From Thiobacillus thioparus DSM 505 (GTDB lineage Bacteria; Pseudomonadota; Gammaproteobacteria; Burkholderiales; Thiobacillaceae), in assembly GCF_000373385.1 (NCBI RefSeq), contig NZ_KB891331.1, positions 1 through 64,000 on the forward strand: a stretch of DNA of 64,000 nt. Reading direction: 5' to 3'. Each line of letters starts with the position of its first letter. The first letter of the stretch is position 1. The notes under the pieces were generated by a model. The model was given only the letters and a program-made list of their open reading frames with translations, searched no databases and was not told the origin of the DNA. The position numbers and the translations under genes are program-made. This document shows positions 18,791 through 27,504 of this stretch, piece after piece.

Positions 18791-20233
18791 ATGCTGATCG
18801 GCTTCGTCATCCTCTATCTGGTCATCTCCATCGGCGTCGGCATGTACGCCGCCACGCGCGTTCACACCGCCCGGGACTACGTCGTGGCGGGCCGTCATCT
18901 CCCGATCTATATCGTCACGGCCACCGTCTTCGCCACCTGGTTCGGTTCGGAAACCGTCCTCGGCATCCCCGCCACGTTCCTCAACGAAGGCTTGCACGGT
19001 ATCGTGTCCGATCCCTTCGGCTCTTCGATGTGCCTGATCCTGGTCGGCTTGTTCTTCGCCCGCAACAAGCTCTATCGGATGAATCTCCTCACGCTGACCG
19101 ACTACTATCGGAAACGCTATGGCCGCAAAGTGGAAGTCATCACAGGCGTGGCCATCATCATTTCCTATCTCGGCTGGGTATCGGCCCAGATGACCGCCCT
19201 CGGTCTGGTTTTCAACATCCTGTCCCAGGGCGTCATCACACACACCCAGGGCACCCTCATCGGCGCCGCCATCGTGCTGCTCTACACGCTTTATGGCGGG
19301 ATGTGGTCGGTGGCGCTGACCGATTTCTTCCAGATGAGCATCATCGTCGTCGGCCTGCTGTACATCCTGTATGTGGCGTCGGACATGGCAGGCGGACTCG
19401 GGCATGTGGTCCAGCATGCCGCGCAGAAGGGGCAGTTCAACTTCTGGCCTGAAGCCAACAGCAAGGACATCATCGCCTTCATGGCCGCCTGGATCACCAT
19501 GATGTTCGGCTCCATCCCTCAGCAGGACGTGTTCCAGCGGGTGATGTCCGCCAAGAGCGAAAATATCGCGGTCGCCGGTTCGATCATGGGTGGCAGCTTT
19601 TACTTCTTCTTCGCCTTCGTGCCGCTGACCATCGCCTATTCCGCCACGCTCATCGATCCCGGCCTGGTCTCGGGCCTGCTGGACAAGGATTCGCAGATGA
19701 TCCTGCCTCAGCTGATCCTCAACCACATGCCCGTCTTCGCCCAGATCATGTTCTTCGGCGCCCTGCTCTCCGCCATCATGAGCACGGCCTCGGGCACCCT
19801 GCTGGCGCCCGCCGTCACGTTCTCCGAAAACATCATCAAACCCTATCTGCCACACCACAACGACAAGACCCTGCTCCTGACCATGCGCGTGGTGGTGGTA
19901 GGCTTCGCCGCCGTCGTCACGCTGTTTGCCCTGTATTCCAACGCCACCATTTACCAGATGGTGGAAAACGCCTACAAGATCACCCTCGTGGTCGCCTTTG
20001 TCCCGCTTGTTTCGGGCCTGTACTGGCCGCGCGCCTGCAAGCAGGGCGCCTACCTTTCCATCGCCCTGGGCCTCGCAGTCTGGCTACCCATGGAAATCTG
20101 GCTGCCGGAAGGTACCGCCTTGTTGCCGCCGCAGTTTGCGGGATTTCTCGCGAGCCTGACCGGCATGGTAATCGGCTCGTTCAAGCCGGAGCTTTTCGGG
20201 GGCCGCCGCCGCCATCCTCGGCATATGGCATAA
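18791..20233 (+). CDS. Sodium:solute symporter (SSS family)
   Basis: A 480-residue inner-membrane transporter with about 13 hydrophobic helices. Family landmarks are ARDYVVAGRHLP after the first helix, WFGSETVLGIPA, LTLTDYYRKRYGR and the Na+-site region STASGTLLAPAV. Members import proline, pantothenate, acetate, iodide or other solutes with Na+. The substrate cannot be read from the sequence. It follows ubiB by nine bases and may be cotranscribed, though it has no obvious role in quinone synthesis. Confidence 0.9.
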   Translation: MLIGFVILYLVISIGVGMYAATRVHTARDYVVAGRHLPIYIVTATVFATWFGSETVLGIPATFLNEGLHGIVSDPFGSSMCLILVGLFFARNKLYRMNLLTLTDYYRKRYGRKVEVITGVAIIISYLGWVSAQMTALGLVFNILSQGVITHTQGTLIGAAIVLLYTLYGGMWSVALTDFFQMSIIVVGLLYILYVASDMAGGLGHVVQHAAQKGQFNFWPEANSKDIIAFMAAWITMMFGSIPQQDVFQRVMSAKSENIAVAGSIMGGSFYFFFAFVPLTIAYSATLIDPGLVSGLLDKDSQMILPQLILNHMPVFAQIMFFGALLSAIMSTASGTLLAPAVTFSENIIKPYLPHHNDKTLLLTMRVVVVGFAAVVTLFALYSNATIYQMVENAYKITLVVAFVPLVSGLYWPRACKQGAYLSIALGLAVWLPMEIWLPEGTALLPPQFAGFLASLTGMVIGSFKPELFGGRRRHPRHMA

Positions 20234-20381
20234 GGTCGCCCGCACCAGATGCCCACTATAAACATTCAACAGCCCGTTCCGCGTCGAAAAAGTTTACATA
20301 TTTAGATTTCCTAGCCATACCGGCATCAGGGAAATGATCATATCAATTTGAAATAAAAGGATTTTATTAAAAAAACTTTCT

Positions 20382-20398
20382 TTGGCACAAAGAATGCT
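20382..20398 (+). promoter_or_regulatory. Sigma-54-type promoter of a PEP-CTERM gene
   Basis: TTGGCAC-N5-ATGCT matches the -24/-12 consensus TTGGCAC-N5-TTGCT with one mismatch and has the invariant GG and GC exactly 12 bases apart (20383-20384 and 20396-20397, counting the GG of TGGCAC). The surrounding 20280-20460 is very AT-rich compared with the window. The coding start at 20498 lies about 100 bases downstream. Confidence 0.75.
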
Positions 20399-20497
20399 TT
20401 ACTCCTTGGCAATTAGATATGCCTCCTGTTTAAGCATATTTAACCTAGTTGCAGCACCATTTTGCGGATCAGTCCACTTCAACCAAGGAGTCACATC

Positions 20498-21301
20498 ATG
20501 AAAAAAATAGCTCTGGCCAGCGCCCTCGCCGCTACAGCCTTGTTCGCGGCAGTGAGCGCTAACGCTGCCCCATTGATCGTCAATACTGCGCTGAGCAATA
20601 TTTCTACTGCTTTTGACAATGTAATCACCGGCACCGGCTCGACAGTTGTTACGTCACAAGTCGTGAACGGTCAAAGCACCTACAACTACATCGACAAGGA
20701 CGGCAACGCGGCAACTGTCGCTGTTACGCGTACGTCGGGTGGTGCGGCTGCCTTCCCCAGCGGCGGTTATAGCAGCAATGGTATTTCCCTGTCGGGAGAT
20801 ACTTGGGACATCAGCCCTTCTTCCAGCGGCTCTGATCCGATCCCCGGTTTTGGCTCCGGCCTGACCTTCACCTTCAGCTCGCCAGTAAACGCTTTCGGCT
20901 TCGAAATCGGCGACTGGGCCACCTGCTGTACGGGTGGCACACGTCCTGCCGCGATTCAGTCAACCTATGGCGTGCCCGCTCAAGGTTCCGGCCTGTGGAT
21001 TGCCTTCGACGGCGGCGCCGCCACCCTTCCCGCCAATGCATTGACCGCCACTGACAACCCCGGCTATGCAGCAGCACAAAGTTTCACCAACTTCATCGGT
21101 GCCATCGATTCGTCCGGCTTCTTCTCGAAGGTCACGTTCTTCGGCGATGGTTTTGGTGAGTTCCTGGTTGCCGGCGGCACCCTGCGTTTTGCCTCGGTTC
21201 CCAAAGGCTCGGTTGGTGGGGTCCCCGAACCCGCTTCCCTGGCCCTGCTGGGCATCGGTTTGGCAGGTCTGGCTACCATGCGTCGTCGCAAGGCTGCCTA
21301 A
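20498..21301 (+). CDS. PEP-CTERM sorting-domain protein
   Basis: A 267-residue exported protein. The ATG at 20498 has a good ribosome site (AAGGAG at 20485). Signal peptide MKKIALASALAATALFAAV..NAA; the body is rich in S, G and T with an FGFEIGDWATCC stretch; the C-terminus reads VPEPASLALLGIGLAGLATM with a basic RRRKAA tail, a textbook PEP-CTERM tripartite signal. Exosortase would cleave near the PEP box. A sigma-54-type promoter lies upstream and a perfect terminator downstream, so it is a single-gene unit, probably under PrsR. Confidence 0.93.
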   Translation: MKKIALASALAATALFAAVSANAAPLIVNTALSNISTAFDNVITGTGSTVVTSQVVNGQSTYNYIDKDGNAATVAVTRTSGGAAAFPSGGYSSNGISLSGDTWDISPSSSGSDPIPGFGSGLTFTFSSPVNAFGFEIGDWATCCTGGTRPAAIQSTYGVPAQGSGLWIAFDGGAATLPANALTATDNPGYAAAQSFTNFIGAIDSSGFFSKVTFFGDGFGEFLVAGGTLRFASVPKGSVGGVPEPASLALLGIGLAGLATMRRRKAA

Positions 21302-21320
21302 CCAGCACACTCCCGGCAAC

Positions 21321-21356
21321 AAACAAAACGGCGACCTTAGGGTCGCCGTTTTGTTT
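21321..21356. terminator. Bidirectional terminator
   Basis: A 16-base perfect stem (21321-21336 with 21341-21356) around TTAG. It carries A-rich and T-rich flanks (AAACAAAA, TTTTGTTT) and serves the convergent PEP-CTERM gene and ATP sulfurylase/APS kinase gene. Confidence 0.92.
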
Positions 21357-21378
21357 GGGTCAGGTGCAACGCGTCGGG

Positions 21379-23007
21379 TTAACGCAAATATCCCTCATGC
21401 TCCAGTTTGAGCAGAATTTGCTGCACCGCTTCATCGATTCCCAGTCCGGTAGTATCAATCGCCAGCTCCGGCTTCTCAGGCACTTCGTAAGGGTCGGACA
21501 CCCCCGTGAACTCGGGAATCAGACCGGCACGTGCCTTGGCGTACAAGCCTTTGCGGTCGCGCGATTCGCAGGTCTCGATCGGGGTGGCGACGTGGATTTC
21601 GATGAAGCCGCCGACCGCCTCGATCATGCTGCGCACATCGCGGCGGGTCTGACGATACGGTGCAATGGGGGCGCAGATGGCGATGCCGCGGTTCTTGGTA
21701 ATTTCGGACGCGACGAAGCCGATACGACGCACGTTGATATCGCGGTGCGCCTTGGTGAAACCTAATTCGGAGGAAAGATGGCGGCGCACGATATCGCCAT
21801 CAAGCAGGGTGACGCAACGCCCGCCCATTTCCATCAGGCGTGCCGCCAGCGCGCGCGCCAGGGTGGATTTTCCGGCGCCGGACAGGCCGGTGAAAAACAC
21901 GGTGAAGCCCTGGCGCTCGCGCGGCGGGCTCTGCCGGTGCAATTCGGCAATCACTTCTGGAAAGCTGTACCAGTCGGGGATTTTCAGCCCGCTCTGCATG
22001 CGACGCTGGAATTCCTCGCCACTCAGGGTGAGCAAGCGCGCACCGGCAGGCGCTTCGGGTTCGGGCAAATACTCGGCGCGATCTTCCACGTACACCATGC
22101 GCGGATAGGGAATGAGGTGTACCCCGATCTTCCCGGCCAATTCCGTCACGGGCAAGTCGGCGTGCGTATGAACGAGATCTTCACCTCGTCTGCAATCGCC
22201 GTCAGACTGATGCTCACCGCCTGCGATCAGCAGGCTGCAGCCGTAGTTGCGCGCAATGATGGCGCGCAGCAGCAGGGCGCGGGCGCTTCCCTCGCGCGGC
22301 GGAGCCGGCAACAACGACAACTGGGTCGTGGCCGCCGGGAAGCGTTCGCGGATGGCGAGAAAGCTCCTCACCAGACCGAAATAGGCCGGTGCCTCGGTGA
22401 TGTCCCCGCCCACCTGGGGATGCAGGAGCAGGTTGGCCTCGTTTTCGATCGCACTTTTCAGACAGAATTCGAATTGCGCGCGATGCATCGGCTGGCGTGC
22501 CTGCCAGGACACCACACGGCGCCAGCCGCGCCGCGCAAACAGCACGCGCAATTCGGCCGGGGTGGCACGCAAACCGGAAAAATCAGGATGCGGCGGCAGG
22601 GCCGCCCCCTCGATCACCCCGCCCAGATGCCGGATGCCGTCAGTCTCCCATGCATCGCTGACGGTCAATATTGCGAGCATGAAACCTTCACCGTCGCGCA
22701 AGGCCACCCGATCTCCCGATTTCAGGTCAGCGGCGGCTTTCTGCTTGCTGGCGAGCGTGACCGGCAGGGGCCAGAACGTGCCATCTTCAAGTTGACTGTC
22801 TGTTTCGACGCGCTCGCATTGCGTACGCGTCATGAAGCCAGTGAGCGGTGAGTAGGCGCCGGTCAGCAGCATTTCAAGTTCGCACTGCTGCCGCCAGTCC
22901 AGATCGAGTGAAGGCAGGCTCAGGGCTTCCTGCTTGAGGGCCGCACTTTTCGCGGGATCGATCAGGTTGACGAGCGTTCCGCCATAAGGTGCGATCAGTT
23001 GATTCAC
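21379..23007 (-). CDS. ATP sulfurylase-like/APS kinase fusion, probably functional only as APS kinase
   Basis: A 542-residue fusion: ATP-sulfurylase-like part (1 to about 360) and a C-terminal APS kinase with P-loop GLSGAGKST (374-382). APS kinase makes PAPS, the sulfate donor. In the sulfurylase part the usual QxRNPxHxxH motif reads QARQPMHRAQ (169-178), and the GRDHAG motif appears as AGGEHQS (262-268), so substrate-binding residues are lost and this half may only support oligomerisation. A Thiobacillus denitrificans protein of this layout has, to my knowledge, been reported to lack sulfurylase but retain APS kinase activity. Start is GTG at 23007 with a GGAG site; last gene of the aroK run. 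Confidence 0.88.
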   Translation of the reverse strand: MNQLIAPYGGTLVNLIDPAKSAALKQEALSLPSLDLDWRQQCELEMLLTGAYSPLTGFMTRTQCERVETDSQLEDGTFWPLPVTLASKQKAAADLKSGDRVALRDGEGFMLAILTVSDAWETDGIRHLGGVIEGAALPPHPDFSGLRATPAELRVLFARRGWRRVVSWQARQPMHRAQFEFCLKSAIENEANLLLHPQVGGDITEAPAYFGLVRSFLAIRERFPAATTQLSLLPAPPREGSARALLLRAIIARNYGCSLLIAGGEHQSDGDCRRGEDLVHTHADLPVTELAGKIGVHLIPYPRMVYVEDRAEYLPEPEAPAGARLLTLSGEEFQRRMQSGLKIPDWYSFPEVIAELHRQSPPRERQGFTVFFTGLSGAGKSTLARALAARLMEMGGRCVTLLDGDIVRRHLSSELGFTKAHRDINVRRIGFVASEITKNRGIAICAPIAPYRQTRRDVRSMIEAVGGFIEIHVATPIETCESRDRKGLYAKARAGLIPEFTGVSDPYEVPEKPELAIDTTGLGIDEAVQQILLKLEHEGYLR

Positions 23008-23010
23008 GAT

Positions 23011-23973
23011 TCAGCTCCGGGAAAAGACCGCAAAGAATGTAGCAATAAACCGGCCAACCTCGGCATCAGGCAGATGATTGATGCCGGCCGCTCCTTTGCG
23101 CCCGCCGCCAGTGTCGAACTGGCTGCACAGTTCGTCCGCGCCGGACTTGGCAACCAGCGGTGCACGCACGCTGACGACATAACCGCCACCCCGCTTGGCC
23201 GTGAGCACGGCATGCGCCTGCGTGGGGGACTCGACTGCCAGTTGGTTGCCGAACACGCCGGAAATCCGCCGCGCCCATTTCTCGGCAGGCAGCATGAAGA
23301 TGCGCCCGGCAGCACGCGCTTCCGTTGCGTCCAAGGCAACGGCGCGCGTCATGTCCTCCCGGTAGCCGGCCTTCAGCGTTCGATAGGCGGCCGACTCGGC
23401 GATGAAAGCGAAGGGATCGGCAAACGGACGCATCTGGCGATACAACTCGGCCGGGTCATAGAACAGATCGTCGAGCGTTTCGCCATAGCCGTTGTAATTG
23501 AGGCATTCGCCCAGGGATTGCAGCTGCGCCAACTGTTCGACCGACAGGTTCAGCGGGGCGGCGGCCTGCCGTGCTGCATCGGCAAGGTTGTCGCCAAACG
23601 CGGCGGTGACCGCCCACGCCAGATGCCGACCCTGCAAGTACCGGTTCACCAGCAGGCTGGTGCAGACATTGGCGTCGGTATCGATGTGCGGCTCGAAATG
23701 GGGATGCGTGGGAATGTCGCCCGGCTGGTGGTGATCGAAGTAGCGCACGACTGCCCCGGCTTCGAGAATCCGGTCCAGCGCTTCACGGTTTTTCGACAGG
23801 GCGATGTCGAGCACGGTGATGCGATCGCCTGCGCGGGCCTGGACCCGTTTCAGCAAGCTGATATCGCGCTTGGGTCCGGTCACCAGTTCGGAATCGGCGG
23901 GATCAGCGAGGCGCAACTGGTGCAGCGCACAGAGACCGTCGGCGTCGCCGTTGAAAACGTCAATGAGGGGCAT
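23011..23973 (-). CDS. DHH-superfamily phosphoesterase-like protein
   Basis: A 320-residue protein with the DHH-family metal motifs: DVFNGDADGLCAL at the N-terminus, DIALSKN and YFDHHQPG. The C-terminus has GGGRKGAAGIN, as in DHHA-type substrate-binding domains. DHH enzymes include oligoribonucleases and 3',5'-PAP phosphatases of the NrnA type. Placed right before an APS kinase gene (gap of three bases), a PAP-clearing role is an attractive but unproven guess. The start is uncertain: ATG 23973 or ATG 23988, both inside the end of the VanZ gene; the former gives the usual N-terminus. Databases often call relatives acetyltransferases without clear support. Confidence 0.75.
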   Translation of the reverse strand: MPLIDVFNGDADGLCALHQLRLADPADSELVTGPKRDISLLKRVQARAGDRITVLDIALSKNREALDRILEAGAVVRYFDHHQPGDIPTHPHFEPHIDTDANVCTSLLVNRYLQGRHLAWAVTAAFGDNLADAARQAAAPLNLSVEQLAQLQSLGECLNYNGYGETLDDLFYDPAELYRQMRPFADPFAFIAESAAYRTLKAGYREDMTRAVALDATEARAAGRIFMLPAEKWARRISGVFGNQLAVESPTQAHAVLTAKRGGGYVVSVRAPLVAKSGADELCSQFDTGGGRKGAAGINHLPDAEVGRFIATFFAVFSRS

Positions 23974-26257
23974 GTCGGGTAAGGGCATGAAGCCGTTGAG
24001 CGGCGCGAAAGTGCGGCCATTGTATGAAGGCGAGCGTTGCAATGACAAGCACATGCAGCACACTGTAACGTAGCCAGATGACAGGCATCGAGGCGTAATG
24101 CTGGCGGTCGGCGCTCAGCAGGAACTGCAGAGCCGAGAATTGCTGGCCATACTTGTCGATTGTGCTGGCGAGTCCGACGTGCAGGAACAAGGCGGCGAGG
24201 GGCAACGAAACCAGCACGCCGATCAGACTCAGCATGCGTTGTGCGCCCATTGGAGGCGAAGCGAGCAAGGCAGATGCCAGGAACACAATATAAAGCCAGG
24301 CACTCAAGGCCGTAAAAGCCAGCGGCTGCGGCGTAGCCATCAACTCGACAAGGTTGTCAGTGTCCGCCTGTATGACCACACCCCAATAGGCCAGGCCCAA
24401 GACCGGAAGCGCCGCCCAGAAATGCAGGGCGCTCAATCGCCGCCCGCGCCAGCGGCGCACGGTTTGCGCAGCCAGATAGATCAACGCACCGGGAATGGCG
24501 GCTAGCGCGACCCAGCGCAACCCGAGTTCCCACTGCCCGGGCCAGCCCAACACCGGGCTGCCGGCCAGATCGAAAAGGCTCTCATCCGGCACGGCTGCAT
24601 CCAGCAATAAAAAAGCGATTGCGCCATACATCAGCAGCCCCAGAGGTAATTGCGCCAGACGGGCCAGGCCGGACACCTGCCGGCGCGCCAGCCACACGGG
24701 CCAGACAGCCAGCCAGTAGCACGCCACCGCCAGAAGTAGTGCCGACAGCAAGGCACTATCCTGTCGGAGCAGTTCGCGCACGTTGTACGGCACGAAGGGC
24801 GCATGGGCGGCACCCCAGAACAGCAGGCCCATGCCGCCCAGGACAAGCGGCATCTGCCAGCGCATAGGTGTCGCTCGGGGCGCGGCCCGGGATTCTGGCT
24901 CCGCGCGCCGTGGCGTGACGGCATGCCGGGGCGCCCGCAAGATGCGGCGTGCCACGCCATAGCCGGCCAGCCCGCCCAGCCAGGCCAGCAGCCAGTCGGT
25001 GGTATCGGCGATCTTTTCCGGCAACATCACTTGCCCCAATTCGATGAGCGCAGGCATCCCGACCAGCACCAGCATGGCTACCGCAAACAGCGTGGCCCGC
25101 CAGCGCCACGGCTGGCGGGCCACGCCCCATGCCAGCAACCCGCCCAGCGGCGCAAAGAACAGCGTCTTGCGCAACACTTCGGTGATAGCCCGGTATTCGG
25201 TGCCGAAGTAATACACCTCGAACGGCACCCGCTGCACAAAATCGAGCCGGTCTTTGATGAACGCGCCGTCGGTACGGAAATCGAAGGGAAACCAGAATAC
25301 GAACAGCAGCACGATCATCCACCCCGCGGCAAGCGCGAAAGGCAGCCACGTCCCCCACTGCATCGGCGTGCCACCGTGCGCTTCGCGTTTGGCCAGACGC
25401 CCGCCGACGGCACTGCCCAGCGCCCCGCCAAGCGAGGCTGTCAGGATGTCGGTCACATCGCTGACACGGGAAAAGACGAACAGCTGCGCGAATTCCAAGC
25501 CGGTCGCGGCCGCGAGCGTCATGCCCCATGCACGCCACGTATTGCGTCGTCCGTCGAGCCGCCAGAGCAAGGCCAAAGGCGTCCAGATCAGCGCATCCGT
25601 GGCAATTTCATAGACGGCCGTGGCAGGGTCATGCGGCAAATCGCCAAACGGAATCAGCACGACCATGCCGTCCCGCCATTTATGAAAGATCTCGACCAGG
25701 CTGATGGTGAGGTCGAGCGGCAGGACGTTGTAAACGACGACGCCTACCAGATAGGTCCAGGCGAGGCGCTCGGCGAGTGCGGCACGGGCATGGTTGCGCT
25801 GCCACGACTGCAGCCAGTCGATGAATCGCCTACCTGTCATCCACCATGCCAGCACCCCGATGAAACCGCCCAGCGTTTCGGCGAAGATGTCGTTCTGCGA
25901 TACCGTGCGCTGCGGGAAAAACAGCTGGGTAAACTCAATGCCGACGCTCAACGCGGTAGCCGCGGGAATCAGCGCCAGCGTGGCGAACAGGTTGTGCAGA
26001 CGGCCGCTCCCGCCTGTCATGGCGCCCATCCACAGATAGGTCAGCGGAATGAACAGAAGCAGGTTGGCGACCCAGTCGGCACGCGACCCGATCCCGAGCT
26101 TGAGAAACGGGATGTCGCCAAACCGGGTCACGGCGACATCCCACGGCAACGCATGAAATTTGAGCGGTACCAGACTGCCATAGATGACAAATACGGTGTA
26201 GCCCAGCGCGACCAGCCACAGCAATGCACGCGGAGGGGACTGTGCGCAATCGCTCAT
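23960..26257 (-). CDS. Large membrane protein with three VanZ-like units
   Basis: A 765-residue polytopic protein. Three successive VanZ-like units can be recognised by their shared signature E-x-x-Q-x(6-8)-R/K-x-x-D-x(6)-GG: GIEFTQLFFPQRTVSQND (near 107), GLEFAQLFVFSRVSDVTD (near 253) and LIELGQVMLPEKIADTTD (near 404). Each is preceded by a short P-F/L-D or P-L-K segment and an N/K-x-L-x-F-x-P loop. A fourth region of about 300 residues holds further helices without the signature. VanZ-family proteins occur in polysaccharide and exosortase loci; the function is unknown. It overlaps the beta-helix gene (ATGA) and the DHH gene. Confidence 0.85.
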   Translation of the reverse strand: MSDCAQSPPRALLWLVALGYTVFVIYGSLVPLKFHALPWDVAVTRFGDIPFLKLGIGSRADWVANLLLFIPLTYLWMGAMTGGSGRLHNLFATLALIPAATALSVGIEFTQLFFPQRTVSQNDIFAETLGGFIGVLAWWMTGRRFIDWLQSWQRNHARAALAERLAWTYLVGVVVYNVLPLDLTISLVEIFHKWRDGMVVLIPFGDLPHDPATAVYEIATDALIWTPLALLWRLDGRRNTWRAWGMTLAAATGLEFAQLFVFSRVSDVTDILTASLGGALGSAVGGRLAKREAHGGTPMQWGTWLPFALAAGWMIVLLFVFWFPFDFRTDGAFIKDRLDFVQRVPFEVYYFGTEYRAITEVLRKTLFFAPLGGLLAWGVARQPWRWRATLFAVAMLVLVGMPALIELGQVMLPEKIADTTDWLLAWLGGLAGYGVARRILRAPRHAVTPRRAEPESRAAPRATPMRWQMPLVLGGMGLLFWGAAHAPFVPYNVRELLRQDSALLSALLLAVACYWLAVWPVWLARRQVSGLARLAQLPLGLLMYGAIAFLLLDAAVPDESLFDLAGSPVLGWPGQWELGLRWVALAAIPGALIYLAAQTVRRWRGRRLSALHFWAALPVLGLAYWGVVIQADTDNLVELMATPQPLAFTALSAWLYIVFLASALLASPPMGAQRMLSLIGVLVSLPLAALFLHVGLASTIDKYGQQFSALQFLLSADRQHYASMPVIWLRYSVLHVLVIATLAFIQWPHFRAAQRLHALTRHAPH

Positions 26258-27504
26258 GGCCTGCCGGCATCCAGTGTGTGCAGCAACGCAGAAGAAACGC
26301 CTGCCCCGGGATACGCCGTCGCCTGCCAGCCCGGATAGGCCACCAGTTCGCGAACCAGATCTTGAGGCAGGCGGTCACCTTGCGGATGCGGTCCCAGCAG
26401 GTCCGGCGTCAGGTCCGATACAGCAACGTTCAGTAGATCAGGTCGATAGGCCAAGGCAACGTTGTACGCTGCCTCACCGCCCTGCAAAGGTGTCGCAGCG
26501 GCTACTACATTGGCTATCACACGTTGGCGATAGGATGTACCTACGGCATGGTGTACCCGGATGCCCCTACCGGATGCCAACACGGTGTTGGAGAAAATGA
26601 CCATGTCACGCGGCACCTCATTGTGCGGCTGGATATGGATCGCATCGCCGCCGCCATTGACGAAGACATTGTCGTAGAGCACCACACGTCCCTCCGCCTG
26701 CAATAATGCCTCGCTGGGATTGTGCTGGAAGAAATTGCCGTAGACCAGATAGCGGTCCTCGCTGCCCACTCCGGCCAGCGGAAAATGCCCAAGCAGGACG
26801 TTGGGACGCGCCTGCGGCCCGGGTAACGCATCCTGCTTGGAAAAGACGTTGTAGCGAATCACCGTGTCGTAGCGACCGGCATGGCCGGCAGGACGGCCGG
26901 CCTGATGCTTGATCTGCAGGTTGTAGCCCAGCGTATGCGAAACCCGATTGCCCTCGATCACGCCACTGACGAAAGGATCCGAACCATCGGCGTCGCCAAG
27001 GTATAGGCCGGTGCCGACCCGCTCGATACGGTTCCCCCGGATCACCCAGCCGAATGCCGGGCATTTGGTTGAAATGCCCACATTCTGTTGCGATGCGGCA
27101 TGGTCATGGATGTAGAGATGGTCCAGTGTAATGAAGTCGGCGTAGCGGCTGTGGCCTTCGGCCTTGACCGCATCCACCGGCTGATTACGTCCATCGAGTT
27201 CCAGGTGGCGTAATACCAGATGGCGAACGTCGACCAGACTGATCGTATTGGCGCCCGGCCGGCCGAGGAAACGCGGTGGCTCACTAGGCAAGGCCGCCTC
27301 GATGACGATAGGCCGGCTGGCTTCGCCGGACAAATTGCGCAAAGGCAAACCCTGCCGGTAATCGCCCGCCTCCAGCAGCAAGCGGTCGCCTGGTTGCAGG
27401 CGACGCACATGATCGAGGTAATCCTGCGCATTCGCACGGTAATCCGTTGCGACCGCCGTTCCCGCCAGCAAGCAAAACCACGCTACGCAGACGACGCGCC
27501 GCAT
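26254..27504 (-). CDS. Exported right-handed beta-helix protein
   Basis: A 416-residue protein with a signal peptide (MRRVVCVAWFCLLAGTAVA) and a parallel beta-helix body with repeating hydrophobic/asparagine rungs such as WVIRGNRIERV, GVIEGNRVSHT, TVIRYNVFSK, YLVYGNFFQHN and VVLYDNVFVN. Folds of this kind bind or cleave polysaccharides (pectin, alginate and related lyases or epimerases) or serve as surface scaffolds. Conserved catalytic residues of a particular lyase family were not recognised. It starts two bases before the aroK stop would end (adjacent genes, 27504/27505) and is coupled to the VanZ gene, so a periplasmic role in envelope polysaccharide is inferred. Confidence 0.8.
   Translation of the reverse strand: MRRVVCVAWFCLLAGTAVATDYRANAQDYLDHVRRLQPGDRLLLEAGDYRQGLPLRNLSGEASRPIVIEAALPSEPPRFLGRPGANTISLVDVRHLVLRHLELDGRNQPVDAVKAEGHSRYADFITLDHLYIHDHAASQQNVGISTKCPAFGWVIRGNRIERVGTGLYLGDADGSDPFVSGVIEGNRVSHTLGYNLQIKHQAGRPAGHAGRYDTVIRYNVFSKQDALPGPQARPNVLLGHFPLAGVGSEDRYLVYGNFFQHNPSEALLQAEGRVVLYDNVFVNGGGDAIHIQPHNEVPRDMVIFSNTVLASGRGIRVHHAVGTSYRQRVIANVVAAATPLQGGEAAYNVALAYRPDLLNVAVSDLTPDLLGPHPQGDRLPQDLVRELVAYPGWQATAYPGAGVSSALLHTLDAGRP

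Noticed and set aside
18359-19858. A 499-codon minus-strand frame
   Set aside because: It is the antisense of ubiB and the symporter, with His/Asp-rich composition typical of shadow frames.
24803-26338. A 511-codon plus-strand frame
   Set aside because: It is the antisense of the VanZ gene, whose membrane helices and repeats are clearly real.
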